Of a DNA stretch of 64,000 nt, positions 63,078 to 64,000 are shown in pieces. Within the stretch, counting starts at the first letter, position 1; every line of letters begins with the position of its first letter. The position numbers and the translations under genes are program-made. Source of the DNA: Bacillus sp. SD088 (GTDB lineage: Bacteria; Bacillota; Bacilli; Bacillales; Bacillaceae_C); assembly GCF_017355205.1 (NCBI RefSeq), contig NZ_JADIJK010000027.1:1-64000 (forward strand), in the 5' to 3' direction. The notes below the pieces were generated by a model. The model was given only the letters and a program-made list of their open reading frames with translations. It was not told where the DNA came from and searched no databases.

Positions 63078-63958
63078 GCGTGAATCAGGAGGAATACCTC
63101 AACCATTATAAACGTCAACTTGAAACGAATCTTATTAATGCGATTGAAGCCTTGCAAGCACCACAATCGCTACAGGAAGCGATGAAGTATTCTTTAACGG
63201 CTGGCGGCAAAAGAATTCGCCCGCTTCTGTTATTCGCTGCCATACATGCGTATGGAAAGGATCCACAAGCAGGAATGTCAACAGCTTGTGCATTAGAAAT
63301 GATCCACACTTATTCCCTTATTCATGATGATTTGCCTAGCATGGATGATGATGATTTAAGACGGGGAAGGGCGACAAACCATAAAGTATATGGAGAAGCA
63401 CTTGCTATTTTGGCCGGGGATGGACTATTAACGTATAGCTTTGAGCTTATTTCGAATGATGATCAATTAAGTAACGCTGACAAAGTTTGGTTGGTCCAAT
63501 TATTAGCCAAAAACGCTGGACCAGTTGGAATGGTCGGAGGGCAGGTCGCAGATATCGAAGCAGAAAATCAAGAATTAACGATGAAGGAGCTTGAATACAT
63601 TCATCAACACAAAACGGGAAAGCTACTATCATTTAGTGTTTTAGCAGGTGCTAAAATTGCTGGTGCGAATAGTGAAGAGTTAAATTTATTTGAGGAATTT
63701 TCCCAACATATAGGATTAGCCTTTCAAATTAGTGATGACATCTTAGATGTGATTGGAGATGAAAAGCTGATTGGTAAGCCCATTGGTAGCGATGATGGGA
63801 AATCGAAGAGTACGTATCCCGCGTTACTCACGCTCGAGGGAGCAAAAGAGCAGCTAGCTTATCATACGAAACAGGCTAAAACCGCTTTACATCTTACAAA
63901 ACAAAATACGGAGTTGCTGTATTATCTAACGGATTTGATCGCAGATCGGCAAAATTAA
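63074..63958 (+). CDS. ispA: Farnesyl diphosphate synthase
   Basis: 294 residues; condenses DMAPP and IPP to FPP for quinones, heme A and wall carrier lipid. The first Asp-rich motif is IHDDLPSMDDDDLRRG, the second is ISDDILDVIGD, and GGKRIRP binds IPP. The start is GTG inside the xseB stop region with GGAGGAG upstream. It uses products of ispG and ispH encoded earlier in the window. No dxs start is visible in the last 42 bases. Confidence 0.96.
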   Translation: MSVNQEEYLNHYKRQLETNLINAIEALQAPQSLQEAMKYSLTAGGKRIRPLLLFAAIHAYGKDPQAGMSTACALEMIHTYSLIHDDLPSMDDDDLRRGRATNHKVYGEALAILAGDGLLTYSFELISNDDQLSNADKVWLVQLLAKNAGPVGMVGGQVADIEAENQELTMKELEYIHQHKTGKLLSFSVLAGAKIAGANSEELNLFEEFSQHIGLAFQISDDILDVIGDEKLIGKPIGSDDGKSKSTYPALLTLEGAKEQLAYHTKQAKTALHLTKQNTELLYYLTDLIADRQN

Positions 63959-64000
63959 AGTATAAATTCATGTTCAAAAGCATTGTTTAGTGGAATATGA

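Overview
The window is a chromosomal segment of a low-G+C, endospore-forming member of the Bacillaceae. Evidence: sigA/dnaG, the complete spoIIIAA-AH operon, the comG competence operon, strong GGAGG-type ribosome binding sites with many TTG/GTG starts, and gene order that follows the Bacillus subtilis yqf-yqg-yqh region almost gene for gene. No rRNA, tRNA, CRISPR array or prophage is visible.

Layout. 0-12.5 kb: ppsR, yqxD, dnaG, sigA, an unknown membrane protein, cccA, trmK, the Nif3-family gene, then ispH and yqfQ on the minus strand, cshB and nfo. 12.8-18.2 kb: yqfT, a zinc uptake operon (znuC-znuB-zur) behind a Zur-box-like promoter, and minus-strand yqfW, ispG, yqfZ and a DUF1189 gene. 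18.4-28 kb: sodA, yqgE, pbpA, yqzC/yqzD, rpmG, yqgN, yqgO, rhomboid yqgP, yqgQ, glcK. 28-41 kb: an LTA-synthase-family gene, a lipoprotein, small membrane proteins, a metallo-beta-lactamase-fold hydrolase, comGA-GG, aroK, yqzE, yqhG, yqhH, yqhL. 41-47 kb: the part that departs most from the B. subtilis order, with a B12-dependent ribonucleotide reductase gene (nrdJ) split by a group I intron that carries a zinc-finger/HNH endonuclease, then a T-box-controlled tyrS. 47-64 kb: yqhO, yqhP, yqhR, aroQ, yqhT, efp, spoIIIAA-AH, accB-accC, yqhY, nusB, folD, xseA-xseB, ispA.

The main discovery candidate is the nrdJ intron (43365-44485, 1121 nt). It sits exactly between the Gly and Ser codons of the conserved PTG|STG motif. 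Helices P1 to P9.2 can be drawn, including a U.G pair at the 5' splice site and a terminal G. The endonuclease gene lies in the P8 loop, its last codons form the P8' and P7' strands, and its ribosome binding site is buried in a hairpin. The endonuclease has four near-identical C-X2-C-X16-C-X3-C fingers before one HNH domain. Two NrdR-type boxes 31 bp apart lie upstream of nrdJ.

The second theme is a heavy load of short non-coding repeats, at least four families here called R1-R4, many sharing a palindromic core related to ACGTCCT/AGGACGT. They fill most intergenic gaps, and one lies inside the spoIIIA operon. The third theme is start codons: yqxD and comGG have good ribosome binding sites but only ATT/ATA at the expected start. 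CDS starts given here were chosen from ribosome binding site position and remembered homologues, so several are shorter than the longest open frame.
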